64,000 nucleotides of DNA from JBBRQP01 sp038226175 (lineage in GTDB: Bacteria; Cyanobacteriota; Cyanobacteriia; Gloeobacterales; Anthocerotibacteraceae), in contig JBBRQP010000007.1 of assembly GCA_038226175.1 (NCBI GenBank), positions 4,890 to 68,889 of the forward strand. The letters are read 5' to 3'. The notes beneath the pieces were generated by a model. It saw only the letters and a program-made list of their open reading frames with translations, ran no database searches and was not told the DNA's origin. Below, in pieces: positions 1 through 8,321 of this stretch. Both the position numbers and the translations under genes were made by a program. How positions within the stretch are numbered: the stretch's first letter is position 1; each line of letters opens with the position of its first letter.

Positions 1-57
1 CACAGTAACAGCTAAAGTTACGGTAACGATAATCTCTGCTCACGTCAAGGGTTGAGA

Positions 58-1512
58 CTAGTAAGCCCCTTCACTACGTAAAACTACTTTGATTGTACGT
101 AGCAAAATCTGAAAATCGACGCGCAATGACCAGTTTTGAATATAGGCAATATCTAAACGAATGACTTCCTCAAAATCAACGATATTAGAACGTCCTGATA
201 CCTGCCATAAGCCAGTAATCCCCGGCAAAACCTCATGGCGAATAAAGTGATGATCCGAGAAGCGTTCGACATCTCTGACCGGAAAGGGTCTAGGCCCCAC
301 CAAACTCATCTCACCAAACAACACATTAAAAATCTGAGGTAGCTCATCCAAGCTGTAGCGGCGCAAAAAACTACCAGTACGGGTTACACGCGGGTCATCC
401 TTAAGCTTAAACATGATGCCGTTTTTCATCTCATTTTTGGCTTCAAGTTCTTTTTGCAACTGTTCGGCATTGGTCACCATCGTCCGGAATTTCCAGACTT
501 TAAATAATTGCCCTTTGAGGCCCACGCGGGTCTGACGATAAAAGATGGGCCCGGGTGAATCGGTTTTAATCCAAAGTGCCAAAGCCAGATATAGCGGACT
601 CAAAACCAGTAATAGTAGCCCGGCTCCCACGAGATCAAACGCCCGTTTTACCCAAAAATCACTGCCAATTATCGAAGGCGGAGAAAATTGGATCGTAGGT
701 AAACCGCCCAACATACTCATGCGTGAACGTTGTTGGGGTAACGCCATGCCAATCGGTAGGATTCGCAGCCGAATGCCCGCACTTTGCAAATTCCAATATA
801 AAAACATCGGGTCATGAACCCCTTGCCAAGAGCAAACAAAGACTTCAGCCACCTGAGACTGACGAATTGCTTCGAGGGTTTGCATCCAGTCTTTTTTGTC
901 GATCCCCAGTGATAAATCTGCTTCGCCGACGATTTTGTAGCGTTCACGTTCTTCGAGTAAGAGCAAAGCCCGCTGCGTATCTTCAGGACAGCCAATCAAA
1001 TAAATAGACCAGCGGCCTGTACCTTGACGCCGGATCGCAACAACCGCCCAATTGACGAGTAAGCGTCCGACCGTAGCCCAGAGCATCACAAAAAGCCAGC
1101 CCAGTAAAAAAGTCGAGCGTGAAACTAACAGTAAACCCGGTTGATATAAAAATGCAATGAGTAGTAAAACCCCTTGAGCCAGCGTCAGAGCCTTAATCAA
1201 ACCTAGATAATCACGGCGTTGATGATCACTGCCATAGAGCCCAGAAGCGGCGATAACCCCAAAGGTCACCCCCAAAATTGGCAGAATAAACCCTGGTTTA
1301 TCAAGACCACCCCATAGACTAAAAGCTTTGACCGGTGTACCAATCCACACTGCCAAGATCCAAGCCAAGGTCGTCATGGCGATATCAACACCGCACAAAG
1401 TGAAAAACCGTATCCATGACAGGCCTACGCCCCGCCTTAATTTGGTAATCAGGGGAGCGCGCAGGTCTAAAAAAGTCGGGTCAATAACAAGAGGCGAGGG
1501 GGATTTGACCAC
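58..1512 (-). CDS. Polyprenyl-phosphate sugar-1-phosphate transferase, WbaP/exopolysaccharide type
   Basis: This protein of 484 residues probably starts exopolysaccharide or O-antigen repeat-unit synthesis by moving a sugar-1-phosphate from a nucleotide sugar onto undecaprenyl phosphate at the inner membrane. The N-terminal 170 residues hold several membrane segments, followed by a soluble CoA-binding-like middle region. A further membrane segment (FDLVGAGLLLLVLSPLYLAL) leads into the catalytic bacterial sugar transferase domain, with KVWKFRTM, DELPQIFNVLFGEMSLVGPRP and GITGLWQVSGR. The length is normal for the full WbaP architecture. The start codon is GTG. It is the last gene of a minus-strand group after gmd and fcl, which supports a fucose-containing surface polysaccharide. 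The sugar that is transferred cannot be read from the sequence. Confidence 0.9.
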   Translation of the reverse strand: MVKSPSPLVIDPTFLDLRAPLITKLRRGVGLSWIRFFTLCGVDIAMTTLAWILAVWIGTPVKAFSLWGGLDKPGFILPILGVTFGVIAASGLYGSDHQRRDYLGLIKALTLAQGVLLLIAFLYQPGLLLVSRSTFLLGWLFVMLWATVGRLLVNWAVVAIRRQGTGRWSIYLIGCPEDTQRALLLLEERERYKIVGEADLSLGIDKKDWMQTLEAIRQSQVAEVFVCSWQGVHDPMFLYWNLQSAGIRLRILPIGMALPQQRSRMSMLGGLPTIQFSPPSIIGSDFWVKRAFDLVGAGLLLLVLSPLYLALALWIKTDSPGPIFYRQTRVGLKGQLFKVWKFRTMVTNAEQLQKELEAKNEMKNGIMFKLKDDPRVTRTGSFLRRYSLDELPQIFNVLFGEMSLVGPRPFPVRDVERFSDHHFIRHEVLPGITGLWQVSGRSNIVDFEEVIRLDIAYIQNWSLRVDFQILLRTIKVVLRSEGAY

Positions 1513-1626
1513 TGAGAAGAACCTTGTAAAGCACGTAAAATAGTCACGACGTTAGCCTACTGTGTTTATCTTGAAGCTGTCAACTGTATTTACTACAATG
1601 TCCTAGAACTAAACAAGCAAGTTAGA

Positions 1627-2562
1627 TTATTGATTTAAATACCAGTCTAATGTGCGTCGAATACCTTCTTCGAGGGGAATTTGCGCCTGCCAGCCTAAGC
1701 GAGTTAACCGTGAAACATCCATCAATTTGCGTGGGGTACCATCGGGCTTACTGCCATCAAAAATTAATTCGCCGTCATAGCCTACAGCCTGCTTGAGGAG
1801 TAAGGCCAAATCTTTAATACTCAAATCAACCCCTGTACCGACATTAATGGGACCGGGTTGCGCAAAATGCTGCATCAAAAAAATACAAGCATCCGCCAAG
1901 TCATCTACATACAAAAATTCACGCAAGGGCTGACCACTGCCCCAGATCGTCACAGCTGGCGCATTAGTTGATTTGGCCTCAAGCATCTTGCGTAAGATCG
2001 CCGGGAGAACATGACTACTCTGAAGGTCAAAATTATCGCCCGGACCATAGAGATTAGTCGGCATCGCAGAAATAAAATTACAGCCGTATTGGGTGCGGTA
2101 ATGATCACACAACTCGATGGCGGCAATTTTAGCGATGGCATAGGCGCGGTTGGTTTCCTCAAGCGACCCGGTCAATAAATAGGTTTCCTTGAGCGGCTGA
2201 GGAGCAAGTTTGGGATAGATACAGCTACTGCCCAAATTGAGAAGTTTGGTGACTCGGTGCCGATAGCTTGCGTGAATGACATTAGCAGCAATCATTAAGT
2301 TGTCATACATAAACTGGGCGGGATAGCTGCTATTAGCCAAAATCCCCCCTACTTTTGCCGCTGCCAAGATCACATAATCAGGCTTCTCATGATCAAAAAA
2401 AGTCTCGACAGCCTGTTGGTTACACAGGTCTAACTGTTGATGGGTGCGTACCAATAGATTGCCATAGCCTAGATGCTTGAGTTTGTGCAAAATTGCGCCG
2501 CCCACGAGCCCGCGATGACCAGCGAGATAAATGCGCGCGTGCAAGTCATCAAACTCAGTCAT
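1627..2562 (-). CDS. fcl: GDP-L-fucose synthase
   Basis: This is an extended short-chain dehydrogenase/reductase that epimerises and reduces GDP-4-keto-6-deoxymannose to GDP-L-fucose with NADPH. The Rossmann motif GHRGLVGG is near the N-terminus. The Ser of GSSCIYP and the YAIAK motif supply the catalytic Ser-Tyr-Lys. An ATG at 2562 (MTEFDDLHARIYLAG) fits the family and overlaps the gmd stop by 8 bases, which implies translational coupling. A longer frame to 2601 would run further into gmd and adds residues unlike the family. Length is 311 residues, which is typical. In cyanobacteria GDP-fucose serves both polysaccharides and myxol fucoside carotenoids. Confidence 0.95.
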   Translation of the reverse strand: MTEFDDLHARIYLAGHRGLVGGAILHKLKHLGYGNLLVRTHQQLDLCNQQAVETFFDHEKPDYVILAAAKVGGILANSSYPAQFMYDNLMIAANVIHASYRHRVTKLLNLGSSCIYPKLAPQPLKETYLLTGSLEETNRAYAIAKIAAIELCDHYRTQYGCNFISAMPTNLYGPGDNFDLQSSHVLPAILRKMLEAKSTNAPAVTIWGSGQPLREFLYVDDLADACIFLMQHFAQPGPINVGTGVDLSIKDLALLLKQAVGYDGELIFDGSKPDGTPRKLMDVSRLTRLGWQAQIPLEEGIRRTLDWYLNQ

Positions 2563-3601
2563 TGGCGATGCCGCGCAAGGCGACCGAATGACCCGCTTCA
2601 CGCAGTAATTTTTCTTGGCGTGCTAGCTCAAGGTCATGACTGACCATGCGCTCGACAAGTTGATCAAGGGTGACTTTTGGCTCCCAGCCGAGTTTAGTAC
2701 GCGCCTTAGTCGGGTCTCCCCAGAGATATTCGACTTCGGTTGGCCGAAAATATTTAGGGTCAATGCGCACAAACTCTTGCCAATCTAATTCCAACCGCGT
2801 GAAAACCCGTTCCACAAATTCCCGCACTTTGTAGGATTGACCGGTAGCAATCACATAATCATCGGGTTCATCTTGTTGCAAAATCAACCACATCGCTTCG
2901 ACATAATCTTGGGCATGACCCCAGTCGCGCTTGGCTTCGAGATTGCCCAGATACAGAAACTTTTGTAAGCCCATTTTGATGCGTGTCGCAGCACGGGTAA
3001 TTTTGCGGGTGACAAAGGTTTCACCGCGCCGCTCCGATTCATGGTTAAAGAGAATACCATTAGTGGCAAACATGCCGTAGGCTTCGCGGTAATTGACCGT
3101 CTGCCAATAGCCATACACTTTAGCGGCAGCATAAGGGGAACGGGGATAAAATGGCGTACTCTCGGACTGGGGCGGCGGGGCAGCCCCAAACATTTCTGAA
3201 GTTCCAGCTTGATAAAAGCGCAAATCATTGCCGGTGCGTTTACAGTAATCCCGAATCGCTTCGAGTAAGCGCAACACGCCTAAAGCATCCACATCGACGG
3301 TGTATTCTGGTTGCTGAAAAGATACGGCAACATGAGACTGAGCGGCTAGGTTATAAACTTCATCGGGCTGCACCCGCTCCAAAATCGATCGTAAACCCGT
3401 ACCATCACTGAGATCACCATAGTGCAAAAACATGCGGGCTTCTGGATTATGGGGGTCTACATATAAATGATCAACACGATCGGTATTAAAGGTGCTCGAA
3501 CGGCGGGTTATACCATGGACTTCATAGCCTTTAGCTAGGAGGAATTCGGTCAAATACGAGCCATCTTGTCCTGTAATGCCTGTGATTAAAGCTTTTTTCA
3601 T
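2555..3601 (-). CDS. gmd: GDP-mannose 4,6-dehydratase
   Basis: It converts GDP-D-mannose to GDP-4-keto-6-deoxy-D-mannose, the first step of GDP-fucose synthesis. The NADP-binding motif GITGQDGSYL lies at the N-terminus. The GTSEMFG and SPYAAAKVYGYW segments carry the catalytic Thr/Glu and the Tyr-x3-Lys pair, and NHESERRGETFVTRKI is the family signature. The protein has 348 residues from ATG 3601 (MKKALITGITGQ). A GGAG about ten bases upstream favours this start over the ATG at 3610. It is the first gene of the gmd-fcl-wbaP group. Confidence 0.96.
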   Translation of the reverse strand: MKKALITGITGQDGSYLTEFLLAKGYEVHGITRRSSTFNTDRVDHLYVDPHNPEARMFLHYGDLSDGTGLRSILERVQPDEVYNLAAQSHVAVSFQQPEYTVDVDALGVLRLLEAIRDYCKRTGNDLRFYQAGTSEMFGAAPPPQSESTPFYPRSPYAAAKVYGYWQTVNYREAYGMFATNGILFNHESERRGETFVTRKITRAATRIKMGLQKFLYLGNLEAKRDWGHAQDYVEAMWLILQQDEPDDYVIATGQSYKVREFVERVFTRLELDWQEFVRIDPKYFRPTEVEYLWGDPTKARTKLGWEPKVTLDQLVERMVSHDLELARQEKLLREAGHSVALRGIAND

Positions 3602-3739
3602 CAGTATCATGCTCCGTTCGGTTGTGGATAAACCGAGATCGATAAGTTTTTATATTACCGTAATTCGTTGGTGTCAAGGTTACTTCTCACGCATCTTAAC
3701 CGCTATTGGTGCGCCTTTTTTGATAACAACACAAAAATT

Positions 3740-4327
3740 TTACCCTGTCAAATAACCAATACAAGCTCTCAGCCAATCTTCAGTGGGAGCATTGGTTTCT
3801 AGATTGACATGACTCAGGGCGTGCGCTACTTCTTGGGGCGAATAGCCCAAGGCCAGCAGCGCAAGTTGTACTTCTTCACGCACAGGATTAGTCCCGCTCA
3901 AAACTACGCCGCCGGTGCGCTCCTGCCATTTTTCTAGGCGACTGCGCAACTCCAAAACAATGCGTTGGGCTGTTTTGACGCCGACACCGGGCGTTAGAGC
4001 TAAGGCGCGACTATTTTCTTTGAGAATAGCTGTCACTAATTCCGAGGCACCAAGGGTTTCAAGTAAGGCCAATGCCAACCGTGGACCAACCCCACTGACT
4101 GCAAGCAATTGCCCAAAAACTTCTCGTTCGCTCAGATCCAAAAATCCATATAGTAAGACTTGCTCTTCACGAATCAGGTGGACTGTCCAGAGTTTTACCA
4201 CCTGACCGAGTGCTGGTAAAGCTAACCGCCGATGCACAGCAACTAGATAGCTCAGCCCACTCGCCGTCTCGAGCACCACCCCATCAGCCGTAATCTGGGT
4301 CAAAGTTCCGGCTACTGCAAAAATCAT
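3740..4327 (-). CDS. ruvA: Holliday junction branch migration subunit RuvA
   Basis: RuvA tetramers bind Holliday junctions and load the RuvB motor in recombinational repair. The 195 residues show the N-terminal OB-fold (MIFAVAGTLTQITADGVVLE), two helix-hairpin-helix motifs (LLAVSGVGPRLALALLETL and LTPGVGVKTAQRIVLEL) and a C-terminal three-helix domain (EVQLALLALGYSPQEVAHAL) that contacts RuvB. Its start overlaps the stop of the upstream CPBP protease gene by four bases (ATGA), so the two are probably co-translated. ruvB is not in the window, which is usual in cyanobacteria. Confidence 0.95.
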   Translation of the reverse strand: MIFAVAGTLTQITADGVVLETASGLSYLVAVHRRLALPALGQVVKLWTVHLIREEQVLLYGFLDLSEREVFGQLLAVSGVGPRLALALLETLGASELVTAILKENSRALALTPGVGVKTAQRIVLELRSRLEKWQERTGGVVLSGTNPVREEVQLALLALGYSPQEVAHALSHVNLETNAPTEDWLRACIGYLTG

Positions 4328-4863
4328 CCGCGTACCCTACGTGACCAAAACCATCCTGCGAGCCAATTATTGGTAATATGCGCAATCACGGGAATCAATA
4401 AATTGCCACTGCTTAGCATAGCAAAACCCAAGATAAGTCCGACCCCCATCGCCCACAAACCATAGGGCCAATAGCGCCAGTCAAGAAGATGCAAAACCCC
4501 AAAAAGCAAACTACTGGTTAGCAATCCCCAACTCGTCAATACAACGCCACGAAACAAAATTTCTTCACTCAGCCCCGGTAATAAGCCTAGCCAAAGCATA
4601 TCCCAAGGTCTGAGAGGAGACATCACCAACGCTAAATATTCATCCGTTACGGTCTGAAATTGTGGCCAAAGATAGTAAGCCAACCCACTCAAAGCGCTCA
4701 ACCCGCCACCAACAGCGATGCCCACTACGATGGCTAACCCATCACCTTGCCAGCCAGGAACCACGGGTATCTGCGCGATCCAACTCCAGCCTTGGGCCAC
4801 GAGTAGCAACAGCAATGCTGTAAAGCCAAGAGTTAAGAGGACTTGTTCACGGGTCAATTTCAA
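4324..4863 (-). CDS. CPBP family intramembrane glutamic endopeptidase (Abi domain)
   Basis: This is a polytopic membrane protein of 179 residues with the CPBP/Rce1-like signature: EEILFRG (motif 1 glutamates and arginine), a FGVLHLL segment with the second conserved His, and the C-terminal AHITNNWLAG box. About five hydrophobic segments are visible. Members cleave or process membrane-bound peptides, and the substrate here is unknown. It is shorter than many relatives but all active-site motifs are present. The gene precedes ruvA with a four-base overlap. Confidence 0.88.
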   Translation of the reverse strand: MKLTREQVLLTLGFTALLLLLVAQGWSWIAQIPVVPGWQGDGLAIVVGIAVGGGLSALSGLAYYLWPQFQTVTDEYLALVMSPLRPWDMLWLGLLPGLSEEILFRGVVLTSWGLLTSSLLFGVLHLLDWRYWPYGLWAMGVGLILGFAMLSSGNLLIPVIAHITNNWLAGWFWSRRVRG

Positions 4864-4922
4864 AACAGTAAGATGTCAAGAGTTCTTTTACTCTAACAGT
4901 CTCGCTAGATCAGAGTAGGCTT

Positions 4923-4959
4923 AAAAAGCCGCAAATTTATGGATTAACTGCGGCTTTTT
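4923..4959 (-). terminator. Rho-independent terminator after the HtrA gene
   Basis: An 11-bp perfect stem (AAAAAGCCGCA / TGCGGCTTTTT) encloses a 15-base loop. It lies about 20 bases past the minus-strand stop of the HtrA-family gene. The A-tract on the plus strand gives a U-tract on the minus-strand transcript. Confidence 0.85.
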
Positions 4960-4978
4960 GAGAACTTTTTTTGTCGTT

Positions 4979-6205
4979 TTAACCGTTATCAGGCTCAGCT
5001 TTAAACTCGACGGTTCTGATCTTGAGCTTTTTGGTATCCGTATTACGAATCACCGTGAACTCGACAGATTCGCCAACTTTGTGGGTGCCTACAGCATCTT
5101 GGACTTGGCGCGCATCGGTCATAGCTTTACCATCCACGGCCGTAATCACATCCCCTGCTCGTAAGCCCCCGACCGCCGCTGGAGATTTGGGAACTACACG
5201 CTGTACCAAAACTCCCTTATCAACAGGAGGAACCGGTAAGCCAGCATTGGGGTTTTCTTTGATCTGCTGTACGAGATCAGCACTCAGACCCACCATGCTT
5301 ACGCCTACATAAGGACGGATGATTTTGCCATCCTTAAGTAGTTTTTCGGCAATCTCGCGGGCTTTGTTGATCGGTACGGCGAAGCCAATGCCTTCAGCCC
5401 CACTGATAATGGCTGTGTTAATACCAATTACTTCGCCGTAGATGTTGATCAAAGGACCACCTGAGTTACCGGGGTTGATGGCAGCATCAGTTTGGATATA
5501 ATCGACGCGTTTATCACCCAGTTGGATTTGATTACTAGTGCGATTGAGCGCACTGATGATCCCAGCGGTCACCGTGTTGCTAAAACCTAAAGGATTACCT
5601 AAAGCGATTACCCATTCACCGGGGCGTAATTTGCCCGAGTCACCGAGAGCCACAGTCGGCAAAAGTTGTCCAGCCGTAACTTTGACAACGGCTACATCAG
5701 TTAAAGTATCCACCCCGAGCACTTTACCTTTGAGGTTGGTGCCATCTTTGAGAACGACGGTTACTTTGTCTGCACCGTCTACAACATGTTCGTTGGTGAC
5801 GATAATGCCTGAGCTATCAATGATAAAACCAGAACCTTGTCCGCGCTCAGGGCGACGCGGGCCAGAGGGTGCGCGGTCACCAAAGAAGTCCCGGAAAAAT
5901 GGCGGTAATTCGCTTTCCTCACGGCCTTTAGGTGCTGATTTCTCGATATTGATGCTGACGACAGCTGGCGCTGCTTTTTCGGCAGCATCAGCAATAAAGT
6001 TTGGGCTTAAACCAGCCGCCATGCGCCCTAATCCGGCCTCATTAGCGCTGGTCGTACTAGTGGTTTGATAGCTTTGTTCTGGTGCTGCGGGAGCAGGTTG
6101 ACCTTGAACAACTTTACTAACGGAAGAACCTGCGACAAAGGAACCCCCTGCCACAAAACCTGTTACCGCGAGCCAAGTGAGTCGTTGTTTCCAGTCAGTC
6201 GTCAT
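4979..6205 (-). CDS. HtrA/Deg family serine protease (trypsin-like plus one PDZ domain)
   Basis: This is a periplasmic or lumenal quality-control protease of 408 residues. It has an N-terminal hydrophobic signal/anchor (WLAVTGFVAGGSFVAGSSV), then a trypsin-like domain with the catalytic His in TNEHVVDGA, Asp in TLTDVAVVKV and Ser in NPGNSGGPLI. One C-terminal PDZ domain ends with DVITAVDGKAMTDARQVQ. The single-PDZ layout matches the cyanobacterial HhoA/HhoB/HtrA group, and I cannot say which paralogue it is. A clear terminator follows it. Confidence 0.94.
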   Translation of the reverse strand: MTTDWKQRLTWLAVTGFVAGGSFVAGSSVSKVVQGQPAPAAPEQSYQTTSTTSANEAGLGRMAAGLSPNFIADAAEKAAPAVVSINIEKSAPKGREESELPPFFRDFFGDRAPSGPRRPERGQGSGFIIDSSGIIVTNEHVVDGADKVTVVLKDGTNLKGKVLGVDTLTDVAVVKVTAGQLLPTVALGDSGKLRPGEWVIALGNPLGFSNTVTAGIISALNRTSNQIQLGDKRVDYIQTDAAINPGNSGGPLINIYGEVIGINTAIISGAEGIGFAVPINKAREIAEKLLKDGKIIRPYVGVSMVGLSADLVQQIKENPNAGLPVPPVDKGVLVQRVVPKSPAAVGGLRAGDVITAVDGKAMTDARQVQDAVGTHKVGESVEFTVIRNTDTKKLKIRTVEFKAEPDNG

Positions 6206-6259
6206 GCTTCGAGCCTATGTAAATGCGATAGTTCTAATCTAGCTAATTTTGGTGAAGCA

Positions 6260-6358
6260 TTACAGAGTCCGGGTATTCTTCCATTTCCAAAACACAATCA
6301 CCAAAGGACCCGAGGACAAAATCAAAAACAGCAGAAACAGTGAAATCAAGGTACTCAC
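6260..6358 (-). CDS. psb30: Candidate small membrane protein resembling Psb30 (Ycf12)
   Basis: A 32-residue frame starts with GTG and has an AGGAG ribosome binding site eight bases upstream. It encodes a single membrane helix (LISLFLLFLILSSGPLVIVF) and a short basic tail (WKWKNTRTL). The GPLVIV stretch within the helix and the short polar tail resemble Psb30/Ycf12, a low-molecular-mass photosystem II subunit, although the usual GNL ending is not kept. The resemblance is from memory. The frame is intact, well started and sits alone between the HtrA and asparaginase genes. It could be another single-helix photosynthetic subunit or an unrelated small protein. Confidence 0.5.
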   Translation of the reverse strand: MSTLISLFLLFLILSSGPLVIVFWKWKNTRTL

Positions 6359-6457
6359 GGCAATAACTCCTAAGTGCTGTCACTTATTATAGCGAGCAGG
6401 GTCAAACTTAGCGTATCAACACACTCAGACTAACCCTATTTTTTTGAGACCATGTTT

Positions 6458-7390
6458 TTAGAGCAACTCCAATTCACCCACCACCTCAAGACGCTTCACC
6501 TGATCGATAGCCGCAAAGCGGTCGAGTAGAATTTGGGCTTGATTGGCCTCGAGCCAGCCGAGTTGGCGTAATAGATGTAAGACAACAGGGTACTTGGCTC
6601 GTTCTGCACCATCTATAACTTTGACTGCCATACCCATACCTTCGCCGAGGTGGGCGATGCACTGAATGCCTTCGGCACCGCCTTTGCTGACCAAACCCGA
6701 AGTCGCTTGCATCAGTACGGTATCAAAGCGGTCTTCCCCAGCAACCCGTTCAGGATAGGTATTCATCGCGCGCGCAATTGCTTCCATTTCAGCAAATACG
6801 CCTGCTGAGAGTTTGGCATATAAAGTTGCTAATTGAGTTAAGGTCATTTGATAGGTAGGTGCCGTGCAGTCATCGCGTGCTGTCAATAGTTCAGCGACAG
6901 GTAAACCCAATAACTCCGCGATCATCTGTCCGGTAAATTGTTGTAGAGGGTGACGCAGGGCTGTGTAATCCTGCAACGGCCAACCCCGTGTGCGACAGGC
7001 CAATAACATCCCCGCATGTTTGCCTGAGCAGTTGTGAGCCAAAGGGCTTTTGGCTCCCTTGGGAATCGGACAATTGAGCTGAGAGACGTCTAAATCTGCT
7101 TGCCAAAGTAAATTAAATACCTGTCGACAATGCTGAATACTACCGCTATGGGAACTACACACCAAGGCTAGATCGGCCTCAGTAATCTGCACTCCCGAAC
7201 GCAGCGCGGCTAATGCCTGAAAGGGCTTGAGCGCCGAACGACAAAAAACGGGTAAATCTGGTTCCCCCGCTGCACATAACATGCGACCACGATGATCACT
7301 GATTACCACATGAACTTGATGTACCGACTCCACGAGTCCTTCGCGCAAAAGCTGAACAAGCAAGGGTTGATGAAAACTACGTCTTTCCAT
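6458..7390 (-). CDS. Asparaginase, thermolabile/Rhizobium type (PF06089)
   Basis: It hydrolyses L-asparagine to aspartate and ammonia. The 310-residue protein belongs to the family typified by the Rhizobium etli inducible asparaginase, unrelated in fold to E. coli AnsA/AnsB. Visible family marks are FCRSALKPFQAL (the Ser-x-x-Lys pair), CSSHSGSIQH, NCSGKHAGML and DDCTAPTYQM. It follows an ABC permease gene in the same direction with a gap of about 50 bases, but the functions do not obviously match. It may help recycle amino acids or cyanophycin-derived nitrogen, which is inference. Confidence 0.88.
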   Translation of the reverse strand: MERRSFHQPLLVQLLREGLVESVHQVHVVISDHRGRMLCAAGEPDLPVFCRSALKPFQALAALRSGVQITEADLALVCSSHSGSIQHCRQVFNLLWQADLDVSQLNCPIPKGAKSPLAHNCSGKHAGMLLACRTRGWPLQDYTALRHPLQQFTGQMIAELLGLPVAELLTARDDCTAPTYQMTLTQLATLYAKLSAGVFAEMEAIARAMNTYPERVAGEDRFDTVLMQATSGLVSKGGAEGIQCIAHLGEGMGMAVKVIDGAERAKYPVVLHLLRQLGWLEANQAQILLDRFAAIDQVKRLEVVGELELL

Positions 7391-7442
7391 GTAGTAAGTG
7401 TAACGCCATACCTACCCCTGAATCGCTTAGCTTGGTACCGAA

Positions 7443-8321
7443 TTACCGGACAACCAACGAACTTGCTTGTGAGCCTCTAGTAAGGCGGGCATTGAGCAGA
7501 GAAAAGAGCAGCAGTAGCATAAATAGCACGACCCCGACCGCGCAAGCATAACCCAACTCCAGACTTGTAAAAGCTTTTTCGTAGAGATAATAAACAATAG
7601 TTTTGGAGCTATCCGCCGGACCGCCACGGGTCATAACATAGATTTCCTCAAATACTTTCATCGCCGAAATCGAGGACAATACGGCGACCAATAACACATA
7701 AGGCCGCATCAAAGGCACCGTGATATGCCAGTGTTTGCGCCAACCATCTGCGCCATCGAGCGCCGCTGCTTCATAGAGTTGAGCCGGAATACTCTGGAGC
7801 CCAGCTAGATAAATTACCATGTAATAACCCAAGCCTTTCCAGATTGTGACGAGCATTACCGCAAACATCGCGCCTTCACTGGTCAACCAAGGAATAGCAG
7901 CCTCTACGACATGGGAATTTCTCAAGACCCCATTGAGTAAACCGTTTTCCCCATAAACCCATTTCCAAGTAATCCCCGCAATCACCATCGGAATGATGAC
8001 TGGAACATAGTAGAGTACGCGATAGGCTGACAAAAAAGGCAGCGGACGATTTAACAAGATTGCTAATCCTAATGGTAAAATAATTAGCGCTGGCACGACA
8101 CCCACCAGATAAATTAATGTATTGCCCAAAACCTTCCAAAAGAGACTATCCAAAAGCAAACGCTGATAATTAACGCCACCAATCCACTCAGGATTACTCA
8201 ACATGTCGTAGCGTGTAAAACTCAGGAAAAAAGCCTGTAATATGGGTAAAAAAGTTGAGAGACTCAACAAAATTAAAGCGGGCAGTAAAAAGGCATAGGC
8301 CTTGAATGTCAGAGGTTTCAT
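7443..8321 (-). CDS. Carbohydrate ABC transporter permease, MalF/UgpA type
   Basis: This is an inner-membrane permease of 292 residues with six predicted helices. The EAA loop reads YEAAALDGADGWRKHWHITVPLMRP, the coupling segment that contacts the ATPase. The start at 8321 overlaps the stop of the upstream binding-protein gene (ATGA). A longer frame to 8336 is less likely. Such importers normally need a second, MalG-type permease and an ATPase. Neither follows, because the next gene is the asparaginase. The partners may be encoded elsewhere. The substrate cannot be read from the sequence. Confidence 0.9.
   Translation of the reverse strand: MKPLTFKAYAFLLPALILLSLSTFLPILQAFFLSFTRYDMLSNPEWIGGVNYQRLLLDSLFWKVLGNTLIYLVGVVPALIILPLGLAILLNRPLPFLSAYRVLYYVPVIIPMVIAGITWKWVYGENGLLNGVLRNSHVVEAAIPWLTSEGAMFAVMLVTIWKGLGYYMVIYLAGLQSIPAQLYEAAALDGADGWRKHWHITVPLMRPYVLLVAVLSSISAMKVFEEIYVMTRGGPADSSKTIVYYLYEKAFTSLELGYACAVGVVLFMLLLLFSLLNARLTRGSQASSLVVR

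Noticed and set aside
5538..6068. A 176-residue frame antisense to the HtrA gene
   Set aside because: It is Thr/Ser/Pro-rich shadow sequence opposite an intact protease gene, without a ribosome binding site.
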